This document shows positions 53,864-62,481 of a stretch of DNA of 64,000 nt, in pieces. Source of the DNA: Rhodothermaeota bacterium MED-G19 (lineage in GTDB: Bacteria > Bacteroidota > Bacteroidia > Cytophagales > MED-G16); the NCBI GenBank assembly GCA_002457315.1, contig NTKI01000006.1, forward strand, positions 1 to 64,000. The letters run 5' to 3'. The position numbers were made by a program, and so were the translations under genes. A model generated the notes under the pieces. The model ran no database searches and was not told the DNA's origin. It worked only from the letters and a program-made list of their open reading frames with translations. Each line of letters starts with the position of its first letter. The first letter of the stretch is position 1.

Positions 53864-55206
53864 TGAAAAGCTTTAATATACCTGAGTTTATAGAAAGTGT
53901 TCCGGTACTCAGACTTTTTGGAAAAAACTTAGCACTTAATGCTGGTATTGCTTTTGTAATCCAGGATTTTTTAATACCCCTTTATTCTAACTATATATTT
54001 AATATAGTTTTTGGGCTCGTATTTTTTGGACTTCTATCTATTGGATATTGGTTTTTTATATTTAAAGAAAAAAATAAAAACTTTGCTCATTTTTCTTTTC
54101 AGGTATCTATAGTTTGTATTATTTTATCTATAATGGTAGGGGCACTAAGTTCAGTCTCAAAAGCATTCTCATCTGATGAGAGAGGTATTTTAGCATCTAA
54201 TGTTGATTTCGTAGCTGAATTACAAGACAACACAAATATATATGACGAAGAATTACAATCCTTGGGCAGAGACATCTCAAAAGTTTCTAGTCAGTTTTCT
54301 GAGCTTCAGAGTGATCTTTCTACTTTGTCTGAACAAATTTCCTCTCAATTAACTGATGAAGGAAATCCATTAAATAATGAAGAGTTTCTAGATAAAATAT
54401 CAACATTAATAGAAGAAAAAAGTTTAACTAATAACAGTACAGTTGTTAATGTTGATGATTCTGATCAAGTCAAAGAACTAAAGAAAAATCTTGATATTGC
54501 TACTGAGCTGCTAAGACAAGTGACTCTTGCAAATGTTAATCTTCAAAATAGAGAGAATGAAGTTTCTGAAACTCTCAATGCAGACAGTCTTATTTATTAT
54601 ATAGGAGATTTAAAAGAAGATATGAGTGATTTACGTAATTTTTCCTTGCAGTTATTGGCAAATACAGCACTTGTAGATACTCGTTCTGAACTAAACACAT
54701 TTAAAATCGAGACAAAAAAAGACTTAGATGAATTTAAACTCTTTACTTCAAAAGAAATTGATGAAATTAAAGAGCTAGCAAAAGAGATTTTGAATGCTAA
54801 TAAAAAGGGTTCTGGAAAGTCTGACAATAATCTTTCTAAAGAATTAAAAGATTTGTCTAAGGCAATGGAAAAAAGTAATTCAAGCACATCATCAATTGAT
54901 GCAAATTATCTTGAGGAGATAGTTGAGACCTATCAAGAACTTGCAGAAAAAATTGATAACAGCTCAGTGCAAAGTGATTTAGATGAAATTAAAAAAGAGA
55001 TTGCTAATCTATCATCAGATAAAAGTACTTCACTTGCTCCAGAAGTTTTAGAAAAACTACAATCTGCTCCTGATGGAAATTTAGATAATTCAGCTGGATT
55101 ATCTGAATTAAAATATTATATAGTTGAGTTGATGAAAGATCAAAATGAAATCAGGCAAATTGTAAAGGACCTAAGAGAGTTGCTTGAGAAAGGTGAAGAA
55201 AATTAA
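53863..55206 (+). CDS. Membrane-anchored coiled-coil protein of unknown function
   Basis: I do not recognise this 447-residue protein. It has three hydrophobic helices in the first 100 residues (about 25-46, 48-69 and 78-99), with a short basic loop between the second and third. A long soluble part (about 105-445) follows, dominated by heptads and acidic residues (EELQSLGRDISKVSSQFSEL, KEDMSDLRNFSLQLL, IKKEIANLSSD, RQIVKDLRELLEK). The layout of a short helical anchor with a long coiled-coil tail superficially resembles GldL. Start and stop are coupled to neighbours (TAATG at both ends), so it belongs to the LptC operon. The side on which the tail lies is unknown. Confidence 0.7.
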   Translation: MKSFNIPEFIESVPVLRLFGKNLALNAGIAFVIQDFLIPLYSNYIFNIVFGLVFFGLLSIGYWFFIFKEKNKNFAHFSFQVSIVCIILSIMVGALSSVSKAFSSDERGILASNVDFVAELQDNTNIYDEELQSLGRDISKVSSQFSELQSDLSTLSEQISSQLTDEGNPLNNEEFLDKISTLIEEKSLTNNSTVVNVDDSDQVKELKKNLDIATELLRQVTLANVNLQNRENEVSETLNADSLIYYIGDLKEDMSDLRNFSLQLLANTALVDTRSELNTFKIETKKDLDEFKLFTSKEIDEIKELAKEILNANKKGSGKSDNNLSKELKDLSKAMEKSNSSTSSIDANYLEEIVETYQELAEKIDNSSVQSDLDEIKKEIANLSSDKSTSLAPEVLEKLQSAPDGNLDNSAGLSELKYYIVELMKDQNEIRQIVKDLRELLEKGEEN

Positions 55207-55727
55207 TGTCTCGACTCCTAGTTGTCTTCTTGTTTGTTTCTTGTTCACAAAACAATTTTCAGAAGATTGATGAAACATATGATGGCCCAATAATTGAAAT
55301 AAAAGATTTGAATACTTTTTTTTCAGATTCTGCTAAAGTTAAGTTTAAACTTAAGGCAAAGCTATATCAGGTTTTCGGATCAGGAGAGGAAAAATATCCT
55401 GATGGATTAAATATGGATATATTTTCCAATCAAAACCCAGAATCTATATCTGCTACTTTTCAAGCAAATCATGTGATTAAATATGAGGATGAAAATTACT
55501 TCAAGGCAACTGGGAATGTTATTTTATATAATTTAGAAACTAATGATGAGTTAAGAACTGAGGAGTTATTTTGGTATCCTAATGATGAGAAATTTATTTC
55601 TGAAAAATTTGTCACTATTAGAACAGGTAATGAAGTTCATAAAGGCGAGGGTATGGTCTCAAATCAAGATTTTTCAAATTATGAAATACTTAAACCATCC
55701 GGGATAATTGAAATAGATGAAAATTAA
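55206..55727 (+). CDS. lptC: LptC-like LPS export protein
   Basis: This 173-residue protein matches LptC, the bitopic or lipid-anchored periplasmic part of the LPS transport bridge. The N-terminal hydrophobic segment ends FVSCSQNN, so it may be a lipoprotein (Cys13), a form frequent in Bacteroidota. The mature part contains the jelly-roll strands typical of the OstA/LptC domain: GPIIEIKDLNTFFSDSAKVKF, an ATFQANHVIKYEDENYFKATG pair and FWYPNDEKFISEKFVTI. The TAATG start couples it to the upstream coiled-coil gene. The lptB, lptD and lptF/G genes are not nearby. Confidence 0.88.
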   Translation: MSRLLVVFLFVSCSQNNFQKIDETYDGPIIEIKDLNTFFSDSAKVKFKLKAKLYQVFGSGEEKYPDGLNMDIFSNQNPESISATFQANHVIKYEDENYFKATGNVILYNLETNDELRTEELFWYPNDEKFISEKFVTIRTGNEVHKGEGMVSNQDFSNYEILKPSGIIEIDEN

Positions 55728-55854
55728 ATTTTTAGTTCTTATACTTTCATTTGTTTTTCTTATTTATGCATTATATCAAAGTTTTATGTATGGAGTATTT
55801 AACTCATATGAATTTTATATGCTTTCATTTGTTTTTTTTTTTTTTATAAATTAA
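55717..55854 (+). CDS. 45-residue hydrophobic microprotein between lptC and the CNNM gene
   Basis: An ATG at 55717, overlapping the lptC stop by eleven bases, opens a 45-codon frame ending in TAA at 55852-55854, eight bases before the next gene. The product has one or two membrane helices (MKIKFLVLILSFVFLIYALY, then after a YGVFNSYEFY loop a short MLSFVFFFFIN end). Its last codons come from a run of 14 T (55832-55845). The spacing fits an operon gene, but there is no similarity I can name and chance cannot be excluded. Confidence 0.45.
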   Translation: MKIKFLVLILSFVFLIYALYQSFMYGVFNSYEFYMLSFVFFFFIN

Positions 55855-55862
55855 AATAATTT

Positions 55863-57140
55863 ATGGATGATACTCAAACCCAAATTATTTTAATAGGTAT
55901 TTGTCTGTTCTTCTCTGGTTTATTCTCTGGTTTAGAAATTGCATTTATATCTAGAAATAAATTGAATTTTGAGATAAAATCAAACTCTAAAAGTTTTTTA
56001 GGTAAGATTTATGGAATTCTTAATAAGAACACATCTGAGATTATTGCAACTCTTCTTATAGGTAACAACCTTTCTTTAGTAATATACGGCATAGTAATGG
56101 CTCAATTTCTTGAACCTGTTCTGATTAATAATTTACCACAAATAATAAATAACGATTTATCAGTTTTACTATTACAAACTTTGGTTTCTACGCTTTTAGT
56201 ATTAATTACGGCTGAATACATTCCAAAAAGTATATTTTTAATAAACCCGGACCGACTTCTTGTTACGTTTTCAATACCTCTTTTTACTATTTATTTTATA
56301 TTTTATCCTGTTGTTAAAATTGTAATTATTATATCTAAGTTTTTTATAAGAGATATTCTGAATCAAGAATATTCAGATGAAAAACCAGTTTTTAAATTAA
56401 CTGATCTTAATGATTATGTAAAAAAAATTGTAGTATCTGACACTAGAGCTCAGTCTAATAAAGTAACTGAGTTTTTTAATAACGCTCTTAACTTAAAAAC
56501 TGTTAAAGTGAGAGATTTCATGATACCTCGAACTGAAATTATAGCAATAGATATTTCTGATTCTATTAATAATCTTAATAAAGTTATAGAGAAATCTGGT
56601 CACTCTAAAATAATTGTTTACGAATCCTCTGTTGATAACGTAATTGGGTACTGTCATGGCTTATCTTTATTTAATAATCCCAAGAATATAAATGATATAA
56701 TTAGACCTATTAATTTTGTGAATGAAACAAACCTTGCAAATGATCTTCTTTTTAAATTTATTTCAGAACAAATTAATATAGCAATTGTTATAGATGAATA
56801 TGGAGGCACGTCGGGAATAATTACCTTGGAAGATATCATAGAAGAAATTTTTGGTGAAATAATTGATGAGTTTGATGAGAAAGTTTATTTACAAGATAAA
56901 GTAGATAAAAACTCTTTTAATTTTAGTGCTAGACTGGAAATTGACTATCTAAATTCAAAATTTGGATTAAATATTCCTACAGGTGATTATGATACTTTAG
57001 GTGGTTTTATATTAAACTCAAATAAAAATATTCCTAAAAAAAATGAAATTTTAAAATATAATGGTTTTACGATTAAAATTCTTACAAAAAATAATAACAG
57101 TATAAATAGTGTTTTTTTTAGAAAGAATGTAAATAATTAG
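55863..57140 (+). CDS. CNNM/CorC family membrane protein (DUF21-CBS-CorC/HlyC)
   Basis: This 425-residue protein has a four-helix DUF21 membrane domain (about 5-180), a CBS pair (about 200-325, with RDFMIPRTEIIAID and VIDEYGGTSGIITLEDIIEEIFGEI motifs) and a C-terminal CorC/HlyC domain (about 335-420). CNNM/CorC proteins are linked to magnesium and cobalt export; the gliding protein GldE is a Bacteroidota paralogue. With LptC upstream and a PpiD-like gene downstream, this copy seems the general envelope member rather than GldE. Confidence 0.9.
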   Translation: MDDTQTQIILIGICLFFSGLFSGLEIAFISRNKLNFEIKSNSKSFLGKIYGILNKNTSEIIATLLIGNNLSLVIYGIVMAQFLEPVLINNLPQIINNDLSVLLLQTLVSTLLVLITAEYIPKSIFLINPDRLLVTFSIPLFTIYFIFYPVVKIVIIISKFFIRDILNQEYSDEKPVFKLTDLNDYVKKIVVSDTRAQSNKVTEFFNNALNLKTVKVRDFMIPRTEIIAIDISDSINNLNKVIEKSGHSKIIVYESSVDNVIGYCHGLSLFNNPKNINDIIRPINFVNETNLANDLLFKFISEQINIAIVIDEYGGTSGIITLEDIIEEIFGEIIDEFDEKVYLQDKVDKNSFNFSARLEIDYLNSKFGLNIPTGDYDTLGGFILNSNKNIPKKNEILKYNGFTIKILTKNNNSINSVFFRKNVNN

Positions 57141-57151
57141 TTATAAAAATT

Positions 57152-57159
57152 TAATTTTG
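57152..57159 (+). promoter_or_regulatory. Candidate -7 box upstream of the PpiD-like gene
   Basis: TAATTTTG fits TAnnTTTG in the 36-base gap after the CNNM gene, 17 bases before the ATG. It may add a promoter inside the operon for the folding factor. Confidence 0.38.
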
Positions 57160-57176
57160 GCTTCCAAATATATATT

Positions 57177-59267
57177 ATGGCAATAATTAGCACTTTAAGA
57201 GATAAGATGGGAAAATTCCTAGTTGTAGTTGTAGGCTTTTCCATTGCTGCATTTGTATTGGGCGATATCTTAGGACCTAATAGCTCAATAGGTAATCAAA
57301 ATCAAAATATTGTAGGAGAAATCAATGGTGAAGATATTGATATGATCCAGTTCAATGCAATTTTTGAACAGTTATCATATAACTTCTCATTAAATAACGG
57401 AAGATCTCCTAGTAATCAGGAATTATCTGGTATAAGAGATCAAGCCTGGGAAAAATTAATTAATGACATCTCCTATGTAGAAGAATACAACAAGCTAGGT
57501 TTATCTGTTTCTGACAGAGAGTCTGTTGATATGGTTCAAGGTGATAATATTCATCCTTTAATCCTAGAAGCTTTTACAGATCCAAATACTGGTGTTTTCA
57601 ATATTGATAATGTCATTGGGTATTTACAGAACTTATCAAATCAACCAGTTAATCAGCAACAAGCTTGGTTTTCATTTGAGTCAAATTTAAAGCCAATGAG
57701 ACTTCGTACCAAATACGATAATCTACTTAGTTTAACAACTAACGTTAATACTCTACAATCTAAATCTGAATATTTTAAGTTATCCAATACTGTAAACTTA
57801 TCTTACTATTTTGTTCCATATTATAAGATTCCAGACTCATTGTTTGATGTATCTAATAATGAGATGAAAAGGTTTCTTAGTAAGAATAGAGATGACTATA
57901 AACAAGAAGAGTCTAGATCAATAAATTATCTTTACTTTCCGTTAGAACCTTCTCAAGATGATTCTAGTTTTTATAGAAACGAAATTACCGAAATTATATC
58001 AAGCTTAAAGTCTGGTCAAATAAACGATTCAACTTTTGCCCTCTTGAATTCAGATGGGTTTAATCCATACATGAGATTTAACGCTGATGAACTTCCAGAT
58101 GAATTAGTTGGCAAAGACGAAGGATATGTCTCTGACTATCAATTTAAGGATGGTGGTATTGTTGTTTACAAACTATCTGGTATATCTGATGATCAAGAAT
58201 TTAAAGCTAGAGCAAAACATATTTTATTAAGATTTAATGATCAAGATAAAAACTCTGTGAGGTCTGAGGCTTCAAGAATATTATCTCTTATTAGTAACGG
58301 AAGTGATTTTGATGAAACCGCAAGAACTTACAGTCAGGACGGATCAGCATCTAACGGAGGAGATCTAGGTTGGTTTAGTGAGGGTAGAATGGTAGAACCA
58401 TTCGAAGATGCAGTTTTTGCTAGGACTAGGGCAGGATTAATACCCAGAGTTATAGAATCAGAATTTGGCTTTCATATTATATATGTAACTCAGCCTAAAA
58501 CTAAAAAATCATATTTGGTAACAACAATTTTAAAAGAAATTATACCAAGTGATAATACAAGAAATAATATCTATAGAGATGCTGAAATGTTTAAAATTGA
58601 TGCAATGTCATCAAACGCTTCTTTTAAGGATTTTTCGAATGAAAACGGATATAACATAATAACAGAATTGGAACTAGATAAAAATGCTCCAAATTTATCT
58701 GATATTGATAATGCAAGGAGTGTTATCCTCTGGTCATATGATGATTCAAGAGGCAGTGATGATATATCTGATGTAATAGAGCTAGATGATGGCTATATTG
58801 TGGCTCACTTATCAGAAATTAAAAAAGAGGGCACAAAAGACATCTCTGATGTAGAAAACTCAATTAGAAAAAGTATTATTAATGATAAGAAATATGAATA
58901 TGTGTCTGATCTTATGAAAGAATATTCTTCTCTTGAAGATATAAAATCAAGTTTAGAATATGGTGAAATTTATGAAACTCCAAATTTGGATTTTAATACT
59001 AATTCTATTCAAAATGTCGGGTTTGCACCAGAAGCCATTGGAGTGGCTTTTTCTATGCAGGAGAACGAATTAACTAAACCTATTAAGATTGATGATGGAG
59101 TTATTGTTCTCAAGCTTAATGAAAAAAATATGGCTGATTCTTTAAGTAATTATACAGACTATGGCATATCACTTTTACAGGCTAATAAGTTTACTTCTTC
59201 TTTAAAGATAGATCAGGCAATTAAGAAGTTTTCTAATATTGAGGATTTCAGATATAAGTTCTTTTAA
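57177..59267 (+). CDS. PpiD/SurA-like peptidyl-prolyl isomerase
   Basis: This 696-residue periplasmic folding factor has a short cytoplasmic start, one transmembrane anchor (about 13-31) and a SurA_N-like helical chaperone domain (about 40-220). A parvulin rotamase domain lies near 341-445 (ARAKHILLRF, TYSQDGSASNGGDLGWFSEGRM and ESEFGFHIIYVT). A second, degenerate rotamase-like half reaches the C-terminus. This is PpiD-like topology, and such proteins help outer-membrane proteins leave the Sec channel and fold. It closes the envelope operon with the outer-membrane barrel, TPR and LptC genes. Confidence 0.93.
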   Translation: MAIISTLRDKMGKFLVVVVGFSIAAFVLGDILGPNSSIGNQNQNIVGEINGEDIDMIQFNAIFEQLSYNFSLNNGRSPSNQELSGIRDQAWEKLINDISYVEEYNKLGLSVSDRESVDMVQGDNIHPLILEAFTDPNTGVFNIDNVIGYLQNLSNQPVNQQQAWFSFESNLKPMRLRTKYDNLLSLTTNVNTLQSKSEYFKLSNTVNLSYYFVPYYKIPDSLFDVSNNEMKRFLSKNRDDYKQEESRSINYLYFPLEPSQDDSSFYRNEITEIISSLKSGQINDSTFALLNSDGFNPYMRFNADELPDELVGKDEGYVSDYQFKDGGIVVYKLSGISDDQEFKARAKHILLRFNDQDKNSVRSEASRILSLISNGSDFDETARTYSQDGSASNGGDLGWFSEGRMVEPFEDAVFARTRAGLIPRVIESEFGFHIIYVTQPKTKKSYLVTTILKEIIPSDNTRNNIYRDAEMFKIDAMSSNASFKDFSNENGYNIITELELDKNAPNLSDIDNARSVILWSYDDSRGSDDISDVIELDDGYIVAHLSEIKKEGTKDISDVENSIRKSIINDKKYEYVSDLMKEYSSLEDIKSSLEYGEIYETPNLDFNTNSIQNVGFAPEAIGVAFSMQENELTKPIKIDDGVIVLKLNEKNMADSLSNYTDYGISLLQANKFTSSLKIDQAIKKFSNIEDFRYKFF

Positions 59268-59270
59268 TCA

Positions 59271-59528
59271 ATGTTAAATTCAGATAGTTTTAAAAAATCA
59301 CTCGATGAAGAGTATAGTTTTCCTTGTGATTACAATTTTAAATTTATAATTAAAACGGAGTTTAAGGATAAAATTTTCAACTTGATCCCTGAGGCTAAAA
59401 TACACGAGAAAACTTCTAAAAATGGTAAGTATACATCAGTTACATTAACTCATTTTGTAAAAAATTCTTCCGAAATACTTTATATTTATGAAAATGCCTC
59501 TAAAATTGATGGCGTTATTTCGTTATAA
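59271..59528 (+). CDS. DUF493 (YbeD-like) family protein
   Basis: This 85-residue cytosolic protein fits DUF493: FPCDYNFKFIIKTEF as first strand, a helix with IFNLIPEAKIHEK, and the SKNGKYTSVTLTHFVKNSSEILYIYENASKIDGVISL ferredoxin-like end. The E. coli relative is YbeD; the fold is an ACT-like regulatory module and function is not settled. It follows the PpiD-like gene by three bases and precedes a pterin dehydratase gene by two, so all are probably co-transcribed. Confidence 0.85.
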   Translation: MLNSDSFKKSLDEEYSFPCDYNFKFIIKTEFKDKIFNLIPEAKIHEKTSKNGKYTSVTLTHFVKNSSEILYIYENASKIDGVISL

Positions 59529-59530
59529 TT

Positions 59531-59761
59531 ATGTGGGAAGAATTAAATAATAAACTTCGAAAAGAATTTAAATTTAAAAATTTTATTGAAGCAGCCGCAT
59601 TCATAACCAAGGTTTCAATCGTTTCTGAGAAAAATAATCACCACCCAGAGATTTATAATGTTTATAATAAAGTAATCATTGATTTATGTACTCATGATCT
59701 TGGTGATAAGATTACTCAAAAAGATTATAATCTAGCAAAGGAGATAGATAAAATTATATGA
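59531..59761 (+). CDS. Pterin-4a-carbinolamine dehydratase
   Basis: This 76-residue protein shows the PCD signature: EKNNHHPEIYNVYNKVIIDLCTH, with the substrate-binding His pair, an aromatic six residues on and a later His, then Asp in QKDYNLAKEID. The enzyme dehydrates 4a-hydroxytetrahydropterin formed by aromatic amino acid hydroxylases and may also act in molybdopterin-type pterin metabolism. It is slightly shorter at the N-terminus than the 90-110 residues usual for the family. Its stop overlaps the rsmI start (ATGA). Confidence 0.88.
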   Translation: MWEELNNKLRKEFKFKNFIEAAAFITKVSIVSEKNNHHPEIYNVYNKVIIDLCTHDLGDKITQKDYNLAKEIDKII

Positions 59762-60435
59762 ATAATAACATAATATTAAATATTGTCCCAACTCCAATTG
59801 GTAATCTTGATGATATAACTTTCAGAGCAATTGAAACCTTAAAAAATTCTGATTATATTCTGTGTGAAGATACCCGAGTCTCCAAAAAATTACTTTTAAA
59901 ATATAATATAGATGTTCCTTTAGTTTCTTTCCATTCTTTTAATGAACACAAAACAGTTGGGAAGCATATTAATCAGATTTTATCAGGCAAACAAATTTCA
60001 TTAATATCAGATGCGGGAACTCCCTCTATATCAGATCCTGGATTTTTAATAGTTAGAGAATCTATAAAAAACGGAATTGAAATCAATTGTCTGCCTGGAC
60101 CAACTGCTCTCATCCCAGCTTTAGTTAACTCGGGTTTATCTTCTGAAAGATTTGTGTTTGAAGGTTTTTTGCCATCAAAAAAAGGAAGAAGTAAGAGATT
60201 AAAAAATATAGAAGAAGAAACAAGATCAATTGTAGTATATGAATCTCCAAAAAGACTGTTAAGGTTATTGAGGGAACTCAAAGAAATACTTGGTGAAGGA
60301 AGAAGGGTATCAATATCAAGAGAAATTTCAAAAGTATTTCAGGAAAATTTACGGGGAACAATAGCAGAGATAATATCTCAACTAGATGATAAAAAAATTA
60401 AAGGTGAAATTGTAGTTATTATAGATGGAAAATAA
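59758..60435 (+). CDS. rsmI: 16S rRNA C1402 2'-O-methyltransferase
   Basis: RsmI methylates the ribose of C1402 in the decoding centre of 16S rRNA. The 225-residue protein shows PTPIGNLDDITFRAIETL (residues 11-28), CEDTRVSKKLL near 40, the SAM-site ISDAGTPSISDPGFLIVRE near 83 and PGPTALIPALVNSGL near 110. ESPKRLLRLLREL lies near 162. Length is normal. It overlaps the pterin dehydratase stop by four bases and the DUF4105 gene start by eleven. Confidence 0.96.
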   Translation: MNNNIILNIVPTPIGNLDDITFRAIETLKNSDYILCEDTRVSKKLLLKYNIDVPLVSFHSFNEHKTVGKHINQILSGKQISLISDAGTPSISDPGFLIVRESIKNGIEINCLPGPTALIPALVNSGLSSERFVFEGFLPSKKGRSKRLKNIEEETRSIVVYESPKRLLRLLRELKEILGEGRRVSISREISKVFQENLRGTIAEIISQLDDKKIKGEIVVIIDGK

Positions 60436-61585
60436 ATTTATCTTCATAATTTTTAGTTTAATGATATGGTGCTCTTTTATTGCAAAAGGAAACGAAAACG
60501 TTGAATTTTCTGTTATTACAATTGGGCCGTATGAAGATGAGTTATATAGTGCCTTTGGTCATAGTGGAATACGGTATAGAGATAAAATAAATAACATAGA
60601 TTTATTTTATAATTACGGAATTTTTGACTTTGATCAACCAAATTTTTATTTAAACTTTTTAAATGGCAGACTATTATACATGGTAGGAAAGTATAATTAT
60701 CAGACGGTAGAGAGTTTTTATATTAATCAAAAAAGATATATTAAGGAACAAGTTCTTAACTTAAATGACTCTGAAAAAATAATATTATATAATTATTTAG
60801 AACAAAATATTAAGCCAGAAAACAGAACCTATTTATATAATTATGTTTACAACAACTGCGCAACTAAAATTAGAGATATTTTAATTACAGTCTATGGTGA
60901 GAGAATTACTTTTAAAGATTCTAACGATAATGTATCTATTAGAGCTTTAATGGATAAATATCTTCAAAACAATAAGTGGGGCGATCTAGGTATTGATATT
61001 TGTTTAGGTTTAGAAATTGATAAGAAAGCTAGCTACTCCGAAGAGATGTTTCTGCCAGAGTATTTATTTAATAATCTTGAAGACTCATTTCTTGATGGTA
61101 ATATTAACCTCATATCAAAAACAAATATTATCAATTCAAATTCTCCAGTAATAAATAAAAATATTTTTCAACCTAAGTATATATTTTTATTGTTTTTGAT
61201 AATATGTATTTTTTTATCTTTTAGACAAATTAAATATAGTCTCCTATATATTTATTTTGACTTTACAGTATTTCTTACATCTGGGGCAGTTGGTACTTTA
61301 CTAATTTATTTATGGTTTTTTACTGATCACCTATCCTCTTTTAATTATAACCTAATTTGGGCATTACCTTTTAATTTAATTTTTTCTTTTTTACTTATTT
61401 TAAATTTTAAATCAACCTTAACTAGATGGTATATTATAATTAATTCTGCTGTTTTATTTTCCTTGTTAATTCTTTGGAATTTTTTACCTCAAAACTTAAA
61501 TGACATCTTAATACTTTTTGTTTTAGGTATGTTGCTAAGGATGTTTTCTAATTATATTTATTTAATAAGGTCTGCTTCTAGATAG
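60425..61585 (+). CDS. Lnb/DUF4105 family membrane protein (candidate lipoprotein N-acyltransferase)
   Basis: This 386-residue protein has a signal peptide or first helix (about 5-21), a periplasmic DUF4105 domain (about 25-230) and about five C-terminal helices (about 243-380). DUF4105 is the Lnb N-terminal periplasmic domain, named after the Bacteroides lipoprotein N-acyltransferase that takes the role of Lnt. Conserved candidate catalytic residues are His46 (SAFGHSGIRYR) and Cys145 (NNCATKIRDI). The membrane part resembles the helical half seen with Lnb. Paralogues of unknown activity exist, so enzymatic function is inferred. Confidence 0.72.
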   Translation: MENKFIFIIFSLMIWCSFIAKGNENVEFSVITIGPYEDELYSAFGHSGIRYRDKINNIDLFYNYGIFDFDQPNFYLNFLNGRLLYMVGKYNYQTVESFYINQKRYIKEQVLNLNDSEKIILYNYLEQNIKPENRTYLYNYVYNNCATKIRDILITVYGERITFKDSNDNVSIRALMDKYLQNNKWGDLGIDICLGLEIDKKASYSEEMFLPEYLFNNLEDSFLDGNINLISKTNIINSNSPVINKNIFQPKYIFLLFLIICIFLSFRQIKYSLLYIYFDFTVFLTSGAVGTLLIYLWFFTDHLSSFNYNLIWALPFNLIFSFLLILNFKSTLTRWYIIINSAVLFSLLILWNFLPQNLNDILILFVLGMLLRMFSNYIYLIRSASR

Positions 61586-62018
61586 TTTTTAAAATGATAT
61601 CCACCTCATAACCTTTGTAAACAAGGTGAGAAATAAGTTTATTCCTATCTGGTTTTTTTAACTTCTTATTATAAAGCTCAATATTCTTTTTAAGAATATT
61701 TAAGTAATTCTTATCTTCTATACTATTAATTCCTACTTCAATTTCATTATCTGTCAAACCTTTTGATTTGAGTTGATATTTTATTCTGTTTTTCCCCCAT
61801 CTGTTGTTATTATTTTTCCCTCTTGAGAAAGATTTTGAAAATCTAATATTATCTAAAAACCCTAATTTTTGAAGCTTGTTTATTACATCTTTAATGATGC
61901 TGTAGTTAAATTCTTTTTTTGAAAGTTTATCTTTGACTTCTTTTGTAGATCTTTCTCTATAACTACAATACTTCATTCCAATTTGTAAAGCATGATCTAA
62001 AGAATGATCATCTGACAT
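61578..62018 (-). CDS. recX: Regulatory protein RecX
   Basis: RecX modulates RecA filaments. This 146-residue protein shows the repeated three-helix modules of the family: YCSYRERSTKEVKDKLSKKEF, then VINKLQKLGFLDNIRFSKSFSRGKNNNNRWGKNRIKYQLKSKGL, and a third module ending YEVDIILKTI. Length is typical. It is the last of a minus-strand three-gene run (DUF4783, YcxB-like, recX), overlapping the YcxB-like stop by eleven bases and the convergent Lnb-like stop by eight. Confidence 0.9.
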   Translation of the reverse strand: MSDDHSLDHALQIGMKYCSYRERSTKEVKDKLSKKEFNYSIIKDVINKLQKLGFLDNIRFSKSFSRGKNNNNRWGKNRIKYQLKSKGLTDNEIEVGINSIEDKNYLNILKKNIELYNKKLKKPDRNKLISHLVYKGYEVDIILKTI

Positions 62019-62481
62019 ACCCTTTTCTATTTAATATACTTTTTAGGAATCTAATCTCATTTTCATTATTAAATACCCTGAAAGGAAATATTATAAATTG
62101 TACAATATTTAATTTAAAAAGAAAACCATCCTTCTGGATTTTAACTTTTTTGATAGTATCCCATTTTATTGGCATTCCTTGTTTATTATTTATTTTCATC
62201 ATTATCTGACCACTAGAGATCTCATATGATAATTTATCAAACATGTAGCTGCTTTGTTCAACTTGAGTGACACCAAAGAACTGTATGAGCCAGAAAATTA
62301 AATATAAGAACAGGGCTATTGAGCCTCCTATTATCCACCACATTGAAGGTATAATGAAGTTCATTGAACAAATTGCAAAGTAAATTAATAGTACCCACCA
62401 TTGTTCTAAAATAAGATTGAAAAATCCTTTTTTTATATAGGCACTTTTATTCATCTGAAATTTTTTTGTTCTTATTATCAT
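62008..62481 (-). CDS. YcxB-like membrane protein
   Basis: This 157-residue protein has two adjacent transmembrane helices (about 28-45 and 48-69) followed by a YcxB-like domain: SYEISSGQIMMKINNKQGMPIKWDTIKKVKIQKDGFLF, a stretch of short strands, then IIFPFRVFNNENEIRFLKSIL. Function is unknown; the domain resembles PH-like membrane-protein tails. The ATG at 62481 overlaps the upstream stop (ATGA); a second ATG at residue 10 is also possible. Confidence 0.7.
   Translation of the reverse strand: MIIRTKKFQMNKSAYIKKGFFNLILEQWWVLLIYFAICSMNFIIPSMWWIIGGSIALFLYLIFWLIQFFGVTQVEQSSYMFDKLSYEISSGQIMMKINNKQGMPIKWDTIKKVKIQKDGFLFKLNIVQFIIFPFRVFNNENEIRFLKSILNRKGYVR

Noticed and set aside
53863-55206. Reading the coiled-coil membrane protein as a second GldL
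   Set aside because: It has three helices rather than two, lacks the LQGWP and DPPSKHEWDW motifs, and has no GldM-like neighbour; only the overall shape is similar.
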